30,668 nucleotides of DNA from Leptospirillum sp. (GCA_027343785.1 DAHWKF010000077.1:1-30668), one strand, 5' to 3'. Counted from the stretch's first letter, positions 22,680 through 30,138 are shown. Notes: a model not told the origin generated them from the sequence alone. Numbers and translations: made by a program.

Positions 22680-23033
22680 ATGGTCAAAATATTCGACGGA
22701 GACATGACAGCACCGGCACCTTCCCGAAAAATGGATCCAGTTACAGAGGCCAAGGCGCGGGGGGTCGTCATCGGGCTGGCCGACAGAAAGGTCCTCGCGG
22801 GCGATGAAAGTTTTTTTGCCCGTGTCCATCAGGCACTCGACAGCCGGGCCGCTGCCGACTTCGATCCGGGCGCGCTGGCCCCGGGATTGACGGTCCACAG
22901 GCAACAGGAATTGATGAACGATCTCATCGCGCGGGAAGTGGTTCGTTTTAGCCGGGTGCAGATTCCCGGCGGCATCCCCCGCTGGCGGATCGCTAGAGGG
23001 CCGAACTTCGAGGACTGGAGGGGCCATGCCTAA
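22680..23033 (+). CDS. Hypothetical protein of the accessory island
   Basis: A 117-residue soluble protein with AAGGAG 9 bases before the ATG. Contains DPVTEAKARGVVIGLADRKV and a C-terminal RFSRVQIPGGIPRWRIARGP. No signal peptide, membrane span, Cys motif or family that I recognise. Its last bases overlap the next start, so the two form a coupled pair. An out-of-frame ATG five bases nearer the ribosome-binding site leads nowhere. Confidence 0.6.
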   Translation: MVKIFDGDMTAPAPSRKMDPVTEAKARGVVIGLADRKVLAGDESFFARVHQALDSRAAADFDPGALAPGLTVHRQQELMNDLIAREVVRFSRVQIPGGIPRWRIARGPNFEDWRGHA

Positions 23034-23244
23034 TCTCATGCGTTTCGAGGGCAGTATTCACGGGCAATATCACAGTTTTGCGCTCGATCTAGACGCCGAG
23101 CCGCCGGTCGTCCGGGATCGCCTGGTGCAGATCCAGGACATCATGAAGGATGGAGGTCAGCCCTCACGCGAGGACACTGAATGGGCTTGGGGAATTGCGC
23201 TCCAGCGAAAGGAACTCCTGCCCCACGCGATCCGGCCGCTGTAA
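23026..23244 (+). CDS. Small hypothetical protein, coupled to the preceding gene
   Basis: A 72-residue protein starting MPNLMRFEGSIHGQYHSFAL and containing DRLVQIQDIMKDGGQPSRED and TEWAWGIALQRKELLPHAIR. It overlaps the upstream gene by 8 bases. Unrecognised. The pair may be cargo of a former mobile element, since the flanks are IS630 on one side and a toxin-antitoxin remnant on the other. Confidence 0.55.
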   Translation: MPNLMRFEGSIHGQYHSFALDLDAEPPVVRDRLVQIQDIMKDGGQPSREDTEWAWGIALQRKELLPHAIRPL

Positions 23245-23356
23245 ACACCTGCCCCACCCCTCCCCGCCCCATGCCCTGCCCAATGAGCCTCTTCCGAAAG
23301 GGAGGGGCTCTCAGTGCCAGTGAGGGAGGGCAAAATGTCCCCGGGGCAAACCAAGG
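23245..23356. other. Short non-coding interval with a copy of a direct repeat
   Basis: C-rich sequence without a gene. It contains, at 23324-23345, AGGGAGGGCAAAATGTCCCC, which recurs in modified form at 24044-24066 on the other side of the hicBA region. Confidence 0.4.
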
Positions 23357-23597
23357 TTACCTCTCCAAGGCATCGTAGAATCTTTGTTTGGAAACCCCCG
23401 CCTGTTTTGCCATGTATCCAATCAAGTCCTGACTAAATGGGGCTTTCGGACAATCGACAGTAACCTTGTAAAAAACAACCACCCACTGTTTTAACCCACT
23501 CCTCATGAGAAGTGGATTTCTTTGGACGGGCCTCGAACCCCAAGTTTTTGAGAATGGTTTTGACTTCCTGACAAGTCAAGGGGCGGTGTTTCCCCAC
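23357..23597 (-). pseudogene. hicA: HicA-family toxin, frameshifted
   Basis: HicA toxins are small double-stranded-RNA-binding-fold proteins that cleave mRNA; a conserved His is required. The GTG start at 23597 (four bases after the hicB stop) gives GKHRPLTCQEVKTILKNLGF, then EARPKKSTSHEEWVKTVGG, which holds the conserved His, and the frame then breaks. Another frame continues VFYKVTVDCPKAPFSQDLIG and YMAKQAGVSKQRFYDALER to a stop at 23357. The join is next to a T-run and needs one base of shift. As given, only a truncated product is made, so the toxin is probably inactive. Confidence 0.75.
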
Positions 23598-23600
23598 TAA

Positions 23601-23936
23601 TCAGAGTGGCGTATGGGGGTGAACAGGTGCAAGGGGAACAGGGAGGATGAAAAGACGGGTAAAATCCTTGTGAACTCTGACAAGTCTCAAACGAAAATAC
23701 CGAATCCACGAAAACAGAGGAGCCTTCCTGGAAAGAAGCTGATTGGCATAGGCCTTGTCTTCCCCAACAAGGGCCTCTTCAAGATAGTCCGAAATCATCC
23801 ACGATAGTTTCCGCTTGGCCTCGTCAAAGGTATCCGCTTGCGCGGCGAGACACAGATCAAGGCAGTATGCCTGCCATTGGTCGTCCTTGCGCTCTGCATA
23901 GCAACGGAGAATAAGGTCACGTGGCTTCAATGTCAT
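23601..23936 (-). CDS. hicB: HicB-type antitoxin
   Basis: HicB antitoxins neutralise HicA and repress their own operon. The start at 23936 (MTLKPRDLILRCYAERKD) has AAGGAG close upstream; a TTG six bases further in or an upstream start at 23984 are alternatives. The region RCYAERKDDQWQAYCLDLCL followed by AAQADTFDEAKRKLSWMISD is the HicB partial RNase H-like fold. The C-terminal half is basic (WIRYFRLRLVRVHKDF) and lacks an obvious ribbon-helix-helix. Antitoxin first, toxin second, the order opposite to many hicAB loci. It appears intact although hicA is broken. Confidence 0.65.
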   Translation of the reverse strand: MTLKPRDLILRCYAERKDDQWQAYCLDLCLAAQADTFDEAKRKLSWMISDYLEEALVGEDKAYANQLLSRKAPLFSWIRYFRLRLVRVHKDFTRLFILPVPLAPVHPHTPL

Positions 23937-23951
23937 TACTCCTTGTGGAAT

Positions 23952-24050
23952 GCTCCCTGATAAATTGGGATCAACACGTATCAACCAGTGTCAACCCGTA
24001 TCAAAGGATACTATGAGGACTACTGCTCATCAAGGATCGTATCAGGGAGC
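23952..24050. repeat. 11-bp inverted repeat enclosing the hicB upstream region
   Basis: GCTCCCTGATA (23952-23962) and TATCAGGGAGC (24040-24050) are perfect reverse complements with 77 bases between them. The interval contains the tandem 10-bp repeats. It could be a small non-autonomous element or a looped operator. Confidence 0.55.
23970..24009. promoter_or_regulatory. Four tandem 10-bp repeats upstream of hicB, candidate operator
   Basis: ATCAACACGT, ATCAACCAGT, GTCAACCCGT and ATCAAAGGAT follow one another without gaps, the last diverged. The near-helical period puts them on one DNA face, as in antitoxin or plasmid-initiator binding sites. HicB is the obvious candidate ligand. Confidence 0.5.
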
Positions 24051-24197
24051 GGACAAAATGTCACCGGATTGACCGAGGGGGGGTTGTAGGTTTTCTTGCC
24101 TCTGGGAGAGGGGAGAGAATTCCCGCCAGAAATGGAACATGTATGGAACAGAGAGGAAATGACAGCAGGAGAGAATCGATTAAATCCTTACAAAATA

Positions 24198-24274
24198 TGG
24201 TGCGCCTGGCTGGACTCGAACCAGCAGCCCACAGCTTAGAAGGCTGTTGCTCTATCCGCTTGAGCTACACGCGC
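24198..24274 (-). tRNA. tRNA-Arg (TCT anticodon), CCA encoded
   Basis: On the minus strand: acceptor GCGCGTG with CAGGCGC (one mismatch), D arm TAGCTCAAGCGGATAGAGC, anticodon stem ACAGC/GCTGT with loop CTTCTAA giving TCT, T arm with GGTTCGAGTCC, then A and CCA. It marks the right edge of the accessory island and its 3' end faces the island, the usual orientation for integration. Confidence 0.94.
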
Positions 24275-24278
24275 GAGT

Positions 24279-24491
24279 TCAGTGACACACGATCATGCTG
24301 AACGCGTGGCGTACGGGATGGACCGCGTCGTGAACCATGGGCAGCGGGGCAAAAAGGAGAAGATAAAGCGTCACGGGAATCCATGAAGCAAAAAGAAGGA
24401 CAACAAGAAGCCGGCTCCATGTCAATGAGCGTCCATCAACTCTGGTGGCGGCGGGTCTTGCAGAAGCAATATTGTTCAGGAACATTTTCAT
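24279..24491 (-). CDS. CbtB-like small membrane protein (putative cobalt transport subunit)
   Basis: A 70-residue protein with one membrane span (residues about 29-50, LLVVLLFASWIPVTLYLLLF) and a His-rich C-terminus VHDAVHPVRHAFSMIVCH, which matches the pattern that ends CbtB proteins (spaced His residues and a terminal Cys-His). CbtB is normally paired with CbtA, a polytopic cobalt transporter; none is adjacent, as tRNA-Arg lies 4 bases downstream. Two starts are possible (24491 and 24485); the AAAGG spacing favours the second. Same strand as the glutaredoxin gene 70 bases upstream. The assignment rests on the C-terminal motif. Confidence 0.6.
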   Translation of the reverse strand: MKMFLNNIASARPAATRVDGRSLTWSRLLVVLLFASWIPVTLYLLLFAPLPMVHDAVHPVRHAFSMIVCH

Positions 24492-24561
24492 CCTTTCTTC
24501 CTCATCCGGAAAATCGCTTTATCCATCTTCCTTCGTGAGCCGATCCTGTGACAGGTCAAGG

Positions 24562-24879
24562 TCAGTGGGACGGGCAACCCTGGTTGGTTGGCGTCGAATC
24601 CGAAGATTCGACCGGGGACACGAATCCTTTCTGCAGAAGATAAGATTCGACTTCTTCTCCACTCACATCTGCCAGCATGACTCCGTTGATTTCGACGCAA
24701 GGGGAAAGCCGCTGATGGGATTTCTGGACCATTTCCATGTAGGCGACCGGATTGGAAATGATGTCGATATCTTCAAAGGGAAGACTGTATTTTCTCAGGA
24801 CAGCCCGAACCCCATTCGACCATCCGCATGTGGGTTTCAGATAGGCTCTGACCAGGACCGATTCTTTTGTTTGGGACAT
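24562..24879 (-). CDS. Monothiol-type glutaredoxin
   Basis: Monothiol glutaredoxins bind and transfer [2Fe-2S] clusters with glutathione or a related thiol. The 105-residue product starts MSQTKESVLVRAYLKPT after AAGGAGG. It carries the active site TCGWSNGVRAVLRKY (CGWS, single Cys, close to the CGFS type), the cis-Pro strand LSPCVEINGVMLADV and a C-terminal helix GEEVESYLLQKGF. This is a complete thioredoxin fold. The last 20 residues are polar. In this genomic context it may serve as a late carrier for clusters from the isc operon, though it is 16 kb away. Confidence 0.85.
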   Translation of the reverse strand: MSQTKESVLVRAYLKPTCGWSNGVRAVLRKYSLPFEDIDIISNPVAYMEMVQKSHQRLSPCVEINGVMLADVSGEEVESYLLQKGFVSPVESSDSTPTNQGCPSH

Positions 24880-25254
24880 GTTGACCTCCTTATAGTTCCG
24901 TTTCGGGGTATTGTACCTGAATCCAAGGGGTGGACTCAAGCTTTTAAACCTCCTGCGTGTGATCCTCCTGGAGAAAGACAATGTTCGATCATAGCTGCAA
25001 CGACCTGTATAACCGGGTGGGTCATGTTTTCCGGAAAGTCCGGTTGTCTTGCAGGAAACGGACCGGATGGACGATCCTGTAAAAGCGTTCTCCAGGAGGG
25101 ACTGACGGAGGATTTCAAAGGGCACGACAGGGAAAAAATAAGGTTTTTCGTTCAATTTTTTACTATTGCGTGATAAGATCCCGACGGAGATGGACCTTTT
25201 TTTGTGGGACCGGCGGCGGGGTCTGTCTGGCGACGACATCGATGATGTTCCGGA
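24880..25254. other. Intergenic region between divergent genes
   Basis: About 375 bases between the glutaredoxin gene (leftward) and the MoxR-type gene (rightward). Short frames on the minus strand, the longest about 60 codons at 24936-25118, have no family features. Near 25154-25182 a weak TTCAAT and TAAGAT with 17-base spacing could be the rightward promoter. Confidence 0.35.
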
Positions 25255-26625
25255 GTGCCTGTGGATAAGTGGTTTGCCGTGGTCGGGGTCTTTGGATATA
25301 TCGGGCTTCTGATCGGATACATTCTGGCTGTGACGTATCTTTCTCCTGAAAAAAGGAGAATGTTCCACGGTCTTTTTGCGTCCATGTCCATTTTTATCCT
25401 GGCCGGGGTCATCCTTCAGTCTGTCGGGATGATATCCGATGTCCATTTTGTGAAAAGCGTCCTGAGTGCGATGGGTGTCACCGCCATCCTCATGCTGGGC
25501 CTCTATCTCTACCTCCGCCGGAAAAAAAGGGAGTCCAAGAAGCTGTTTCAGTCGGGGGCCGCCCGACCTTCCCTGTCGATGACGCCCGAACGGTCCCCCC
25601 TTCCTTCGGTTGAGACGGAGGTTTCCGAAGAGGCCGAGGACGGAATCTTCCTTCCGGACCAGTCGTCTCTCGAAACGATCTTCCGGAAGGGATTTTCTGT
25701 TTTGTTGTATGGTCCGACGGGATCCGGAAAGACGTTCGGGGTCATCTTCGAGCACTTGGGAAAGCTTGAAAAAATCGGGGAGCGGGACGGGGTTGTCATG
25801 ATTCCCTGTTCGGACGGCATGGAAGATTATGATCTCCTGTCGAAGCCGATGCCGGTGGGGCCACGGGAGAAGGTCAGGATCCTCCTGGAACTCGAGAAGG
25901 AGTTTCCCGATCTCGACCAGTCCTCACTTTCCCGGATCATGGGCGACTGGACTCGGGTGGAAGGTCCGCTCAAGGAGGTGTTCCGGAGGGCGCAGAAGGG
26001 GGAACGTCTTGCCGTGGTTTTTGACGAACTCAACCGCGCCTCCCGGTCGGCGAGGAACCTGATCCTGAAAGCCATGGATCCCGTGATGGGCCATTACGAA
26101 CTCCATGATTTCACCAGTGGGGAAATCATCCGGGTTCCCCTGGAGCGGATACAGTTTTGCGCGACCTGCAATCTCGGGGCGTCCTACAGCCAGACCCATG
26201 ACCTGGACGAATCTCTGCTGGATCGTTTCCAGTCTGTCCTGTTTGTGGACTATAACACCCGGCTCGAGGAAAAAATTCTGGAAGAAGAGGGTTTGCCCCC
26301 CCGTCGGGTGGGCCAGATCATGACCGTTGCCAGGTCCCTGAGGAATGCCTATCGGATGGGACATCTGCACGCCCCCCTTTCAACCCGCCATCTGAAAAAC
26401 TGGGGACGGGCCATTGCAGGCGGGGGTGAGCCCGAAGCCACCGCCCGCATGCTTTGGGTTGACCGGCTGACCGCCCACGATCGTCACGGTTACCCGGATG
26501 AAGAACAGGTTGCGGGGATCCTGGAAATCCTGTCATCGACGTTTTCCGCCCCATCCGTTGAGGGAGACAGGGCAGAGGGTAACCCGCCGGATGTGTCATA
26601 TCCGAATTCGGCAAAAGGGGGTTGA
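25255..26625 (+). CDS. Membrane-anchored MoxR/AAA_5-type ATPase
   Basis: MoxR-type AAA+ ATPases work with VWA-domain proteins as metal-insertion or complex-remodelling chaperones. Residues 1-90 contain three hydrophobic segments (about 6-28, 38-60, 66-87), unusual because most MoxR proteins are soluble. After an acidic/Pro-rich linker the ATPase domain begins: Walker A GPTGSGKT (153-160), Walker B LAVVFDEL (251-258), sensor CATCNLG (301-307) and arginine-finger region LLDRF (320-324). The listed start is GTG at 25255; a second GTG at 25261 has GGAG at better spacing and may be the true start. The stop overlaps the VWA gene, so they are coupled. Confidence 0.88.
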   Translation: MPVDKWFAVVGVFGYIGLLIGYILAVTYLSPEKRRMFHGLFASMSIFILAGVILQSVGMISDVHFVKSVLSAMGVTAILMLGLYLYLRRKKRESKKLFQSGAARPSLSMTPERSPLPSVETEVSEEAEDGIFLPDQSSLETIFRKGFSVLLYGPTGSGKTFGVIFEHLGKLEKIGERDGVVMIPCSDGMEDYDLLSKPMPVGPREKVRILLELEKEFPDLDQSSLSRIMGDWTRVEGPLKEVFRRAQKGERLAVVFDELNRASRSARNLILKAMDPVMGHYELHDFTSGEIIRVPLERIQFCATCNLGASYSQTHDLDESLLDRFQSVLFVDYNTRLEEKILEEEGLPPRRVGQIMTVARSLRNAYRMGHLHAPLSTRHLKNWGRAIAGGGEPEATARMLWVDRLTAHDRHGYPDEEQVAGILEILSSTFSAPSVEGDRAEGNPPDVSYPNSAKGG

Positions 26626-28271
26626 CCGTGCCCGAAGGAGTCGATCCGGCCCTGGTCAGGAAACTTCGTGGAATGGAACGGCGTTACGCCATCCTCTTAC
26701 ATTTTGGAGAGGGTACCGGCGGAAAGCTTTCGATGGTCTTCCGTGCCGACAGGGATTATACGGGAATCGACCCCGTCCGTGGCCGACTCGTCATCGGCCT
26801 GCGGCCTTTTGTTCGACACCCCCGGATGGAAGAGGTGGTACCGGTTGTTCTGGAAATGGCGTTGGATCAGGTCCGATGGCAGGCCAAACCGTTCGATCCG
26901 GAAAAATATGGTTGTCCAGAGCCCCTTTTTTCGATCCTGGAACAGGGAAAGACCCTTTATCGTCTGGAAACCGGAACGGATTCCCGTTTCCCCCGCCGCA
27001 TCCGGCTATACGCTCGTCTGAAATCGGAGCGCCTCCTGGAAACCGATTCCTTTCGACGTGGCAGGACCTTCATCCTTGATCCGTATCAACTGGGCCAGCG
27101 CGTCCTTCTCGAGCAAGCCGGAGGGGTCCAAAGCTTTCCGGACCAGGTTTACCCGGTTCGTTTATTTTTGATGAAGCCTCTGTCCGGGTTTGGCCGCCGG
27201 GGATCCTACCGGGCGTTTTTGGCGGACTGGAGGGATCTTCTGGTCGAGGTCAGACATGCGCAGACACTGGAGGAAACGGCCCGCCGGGGGGCCCTCTTCT
27301 GCGAGAAGTGGGACAGGGTGTTCGAACGGGAAAGCCGAACGACGGGATCCCTTTCAATACCTGCAGGACATCATGCCGATGCGTTGCCGGCAAACCCCTC
27401 TCCCCGGAATTTTCAGGGAAAATCCCCCTCGAATGAAAACGCTTCCCGGCCGGAAAGGGAGACATTGCGGCAAGAAGACGAATCGGGCGGGAAGAAAAAG
27501 GACGGCGACGGTCTGGGACTCGAATCCGAACCGGACGCCTGGACCCGGGGGCCCGAAATACCCTTTATGGAACCCTCTCCCGAAGCCGTTCCGGTGTTCG
27601 AATGGAACGAAGCGTTGATTCGTCAGGAGGTGGACAGTCTCCAGCGTTTTCTGAAAATCGGTCTTCCACAGGACGTGGAGGACGGACTGGTCGGTCGTCT
27701 GGTGGCCAGAAAACTATCGGAGCCGACATTCAAGGTCATGCGCCGACCGCTGGATCCCCGGCGGCCCAGGGATTTGCGGCTTCTGGTGATCATGGACTGC
27801 TCCCTTTCCATGACGGGAGCTCCGCATTACTACGGAGCGCACCTTGTGCGCCTGGTGGAAGAGGCCCGTATCGGGCGGGTACTGGACGTTGTGGCCTGTT
27901 CCACACGGTATGCCTTCCGGCTCGATCCCCGCCATCTCAATTTGCTGCTGCCGGACGAAACTGACGGTTTCTACACTCTGACGCCCTTTCTGGATACGAT
28001 CAGCGGGTCCTATGATCTTGCTGTGGTCCTGTCCGACTGCCAGAACAGCGAACGGTCCCTCGAAGCCCTGGGAAAATTGCGGCGGAAAATCCCGACCGTC
28101 GGCTGCTATGTCCTTCCCGAAAATCTGGGGGAAATGGCCGAGGTCTCCTTTGAACGTATCGCAGAGGACGGAAAGCGGATTTTCCCCCGGGCGTTTATCC
28201 ATTCCCGGACGTTTCACGGTCTGGGCCGGAGGCTTGCTCTCTACCTGAACGCCCTGAAGGGAAGAGGATAA
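26622..28271 (+). CDS. VWA-domain protein (CoxE-like), partner of the MoxR ATPase
   Basis: A 549-residue soluble protein. The N-terminal ~240 residues are unassigned, a low-complexity charged linker spans about 245-320, and a C-terminal VWA domain begins near 385. Its MIDAS metal site is present: DCSLS (392-396), a Thr in YTLTPF (about 454) and the Asp in VLSDCQNSE (about 472). Starts possible are TTG at 26622 (overlapping the ATPase stop) and GTG at 26628. MoxR-VWA pairs such as CbbQ-CbbO, NorQ-NorD and CoxD-CoxE activate metalloenzymes; here no obvious target enzyme is adjacent. The secreted protein downstream is a candidate associate. Confidence 0.85.
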   Translation: MTVPEGVDPALVRKLRGMERRYAILLHFGEGTGGKLSMVFRADRDYTGIDPVRGRLVIGLRPFVRHPRMEEVVPVVLEMALDQVRWQAKPFDPEKYGCPEPLFSILEQGKTLYRLETGTDSRFPRRIRLYARLKSERLLETDSFRRGRTFILDPYQLGQRVLLEQAGGVQSFPDQVYPVRLFLMKPLSGFGRRGSYRAFLADWRDLLVEVRHAQTLEETARRGALFCEKWDRVFERESRTTGSLSIPAGHHADALPANPSPRNFQGKSPSNENASRPERETLRQEDESGGKKKDGDGLGLESEPDAWTRGPEIPFMEPSPEAVPVFEWNEALIRQEVDSLQRFLKIGLPQDVEDGLVGRLVARKLSEPTFKVMRRPLDPRRPRDLRLLVIMDCSLSMTGAPHYYGAHLVRLVEEARIGRVLDVVACSTRYAFRLDPRHLNLLLPDETDGFYTLTPFLDTISGSYDLAVVLSDCQNSERSLEALGKLRRKIPTVGCYVLPENLGEMAEVSFERIAEDGKRIFPRAFIHSRTFHGLGRRLALYLNALKGRG

Positions 28272-28331
28272 GACCGCATCGCATCATTTTTGATTTGGAA
28301 CACACCGGGTTTGGATTTTGGGAGAAAAACA

Positions 28332-28952
28332 ATGAAAATCGTTCGATTCATCCTGTTGCTGTCGCTGTCCTTGCTTCCGGTACAATCGGTTCTGGCGGCC
28401 GTTCCGTTTTCCTACAGCGCCCGTCAGGTGACGACCATTCATTCAGGTGGAGAAACATCCATCACGCAATCCAGGGTTTTTGTCTCGGGACAGAAGATTC
28501 GGGAAGAGCTTGGCGGTGAAAAAGGCCAGGCAAAAAGTGTCATGATCGTCCTGATGGACGAAAACAAGGCCTGGTCCCTGGATCCGGCACGGAAGATCGC
28601 TCTTTCCATCCCCCTCAAGGTGTCGTCGTCCCAACGGATGCTGGCGGGTGACGGGAAAGGTCTTCCGGCCCCCTCGGGAACCGAAACGGTGGATGGCGTT
28701 CTCTGCGACCGGATCGATCTGGTGGAAAACGGAAAGCCCTCAGGGACCGAATGGAGGAATCACAAGACAGGGTACCCCGTCATGTTCAGAACCGTCGACG
28801 GACGGATTACGACGCGTCTGTCGGATTTTGTGGCTGGTCCCCAGCCGGCGGCCCTGTTTGCCGTTCCGGCAGACTACCGCATCCTGAATCTTTCAGGTAT
28901 GGGTGGAGTTTTGGGAAACGCCCTGAACAAGATGATGCCGTCTGTCCCCTGA
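28332..28952 (+). CDS. Secreted hypothetical protein
   Basis: A 206-residue protein with a clear Sec signal peptide: basic MKIVR, hydrophobic FILLLSLSLLPVQSVL, cleavage near AA-V (about residue 22-23). The mature part is beta-rich (YSARQVTTIHSGGETSITQS, LMDENKAWSLDPARKIALSI) and resembles periplasmic lipoprotein-chaperone-like or DUF4412-type folds in layout, but I cannot assign it firmly. A Cys pair is absent (single Cys in GVLCDRIDL). GGGAGA precedes the ATG. It follows the VWA gene by 60 bases in the same direction and ends immediately next to the convergent msrA stop. Confidence 0.75.
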   Translation: MKIVRFILLLSLSLLPVQSVLAAVPFSYSARQVTTIHSGGETSITQSRVFVSGQKIREELGGEKGQAKSVMIVLMDENKAWSLDPARKIALSIPLKVSSSQRMLAGDGKGLPAPSGTETVDGVLCDRIDLVENGKPSGTEWRNHKTGYPVMFRTVDGRITTRLSDFVAGPQPAALFAVPADYRILNLSGMGGVLGNALNKMMPSVP

Positions 28953-29531
28953 TTATGGACGGGTCGATGGGACCGTCCATTCCGGAAATGTTTTCTGGAA
29001 CTTCTCGATTTTGGGTCTCACGACCATCTGGCAGTAAGGCTGGCCGCTGTTGTGCGAAAAGTAGTCCTGGTGATAATCCTCGGCCGGGTAGAAGGGACCC
29101 GCGGCCGAGAGCGCCGTGACGATAGGCCTTCCCGACCAGGCGCCGGAGGAGGAAAGTTCCCGTATCAGATCAAGGGCGGTCTCCTTCTGCCCGGGGGAGT
29201 GGTAGAAGATCTCGGAGCGGTACTGGGTCCCTGTGTCAGCGCCCTGGCGGTTCAGGGTCGTGGGATCGTGGATCGCAAAAAAGATATCGAGGAGCTGGCG
29301 GTACGAGATCCGCAAGGGATCGAAGGTGATTTTCACCGCCTCCGCGTGACCCGTCGTTCCTCCGCAAACCTCCCGGTATGTGGGGGATTGGGTGGTTCCT
29401 CCCGTATACCCTGACACCACGGAACATACCCCCTGGGTGTCCCGGAAAACCGCATCCAGGCACCAGAAACAACCTCCCGCCAATGTCGCCGTTTCGCTGT
29501 GCGTTTCGTCCGTTTTTTCTGTTTTGGACAT
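28953..29531 (-). CDS. msrA: Peptide methionine sulfoxide reductase MsrA
   Basis: Repairs S-methionine sulfoxide in oxidised proteins. The 192-residue product shows the catalytic GGCFWCLDAVF (Cys21), SGYTGGTTQSPTYREV, the GHAEAVKITFDP block, HDPTTLNRQGADTGTQYRS and the C-terminal QPYCQMVVRPKIEKF. All standard MsrA landmarks are in order; the extra Cys near the C-terminus may resolve the sulfenic acid. No signal peptide, so cytoplasmic. Its stop abuts the stop of the convergent secreted-protein gene; an 8-bp stem ATGGACGG/CCGTCCAT lies at its 3' end. Confidence 0.96.
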   Translation of the reverse strand: MSKTEKTDETHSETATLAGGCFWCLDAVFRDTQGVCSVVSGYTGGTTQSPTYREVCGGTTGHAEAVKITFDPLRISYRQLLDIFFAIHDPTTLNRQGADTGTQYRSEIFYHSPGQKETALDLIRELSSSGAWSGRPIVTALSAAGPFYPAEDYHQDYFSHNSGQPYCQMVVRPKIEKFQKTFPEWTVPSTRP

Positions 29532-29551
29532 CTTTTCCCCCGGTGGCTTGT

Positions 29552-29971
29552 TTACAGGTTCTGAGCGGTCGAAAAGTCATTCAGTGCCGGACACGCCGAG
29601 CAGTCCGGCAAACTTTCGCAGGATGCCAGGAGGGTGGACAACTCCTGTTCCATCGACCCGAGTTTTTCCATCTTCCTGTGGACTTCGTCCCTCTTGTTCC
29701 GGAGCATGGTCGAAACATGTTCCTTCACTTGACCGGGTGGAAGGGTCGGAAGGTGGTCCTTGAGGTCCAGAAGGGTCCGGATCTCCTTCAGTTCGAACCC
29801 CACTTCATGGGCGTGCCGGATGAATTTCAGGCGACTTTTCTCCTCGTCCGAAAAAGACCGGACCCCGCCCCGGGTCCTGACAGGACAGGATAACAGACCG
29901 ATCTTTTCGTAAAAGCGGATGGTATGGACGCTGATCCCCAGTTCCCGGGCGATCTGGCCGATTGTTTTCAC
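29552..29971 (-). CDS. MerR-family metal-responsive regulator
   Basis: MerR proteins untwist promoters with overlong spacers when they bind a metal. The GTG at 29971 starts VKTIGQIARELGISVHTIRF, the classical winged-helix start; upstream in-frame sequence is unlike the family. Next come YEKIGLLSCPVRTRGGVRSF, a long dimerisation helix and a C-terminal metal-site-like cysteine cluster in SCESLPDCSACPAL (three Cys), in the place where MerR, ZntR and PbrR hold their ligands. About 139 residues, a normal length. Divergent from the promoter it is expected to control at 30007-30037. The metal cannot be read reliably; Hg, Zn, Cd or Pb are possible. Confidence 0.9.
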   Translation of the reverse strand: MKTIGQIARELGISVHTIRFYEKIGLLSCPVRTRGGVRSFSDEEKSRLKFIRHAHEVGFELKEIRTLLDLKDHLPTLPPGQVKEHVSTMLRNKRDEVHRKMEKLGSMEQELSTLLASCESLPDCSACPALNDFSTAQNL

Positions 29972-30006
29972 CAACGTTCTCCCAAAGAACAAAATGAAAA
30001 ATTTCC

Positions 30007-30037
30007 TTGACCTAGAGTTTACTCTAGGTTGTATCGT
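30007..30037 (+). promoter_or_regulatory. MerR-type promoter with 19-bp spacer and operator dyad
   Basis: TTGACC (30007-30012) and TATCGT (30032-30037) are 19 bases apart, the overlong spacing that MerR regulators correct. Between and overlapping them lies a perfect dyad CCTAGAGT-TT-ACTCTAGG (30011-30028), close to known mer/znt operators. It faces right, away from the regulator gene. Confidence 0.88.
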
Positions 30038-30138
30038 CTTCACAAGAAACCTGCTTCCGTCTCAATCGGACAACGATCGCATCCATTGGCGATAGCTTGG
30101 GTAAAACGGCCGATGTGTGACGGAAAGAGAAAAAGGGC

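Noticed and set aside
23970..24009. Short CRISPR array
   Set aside because: The 10-bp units are contiguous with no spacers and too short; they look like operator repeats.
24936..25118. A 60-codon minus-strand gene upstream of the glutaredoxin
   Set aside because: No ribosome-binding site or family similarity; another frame is equally open over the same bases.
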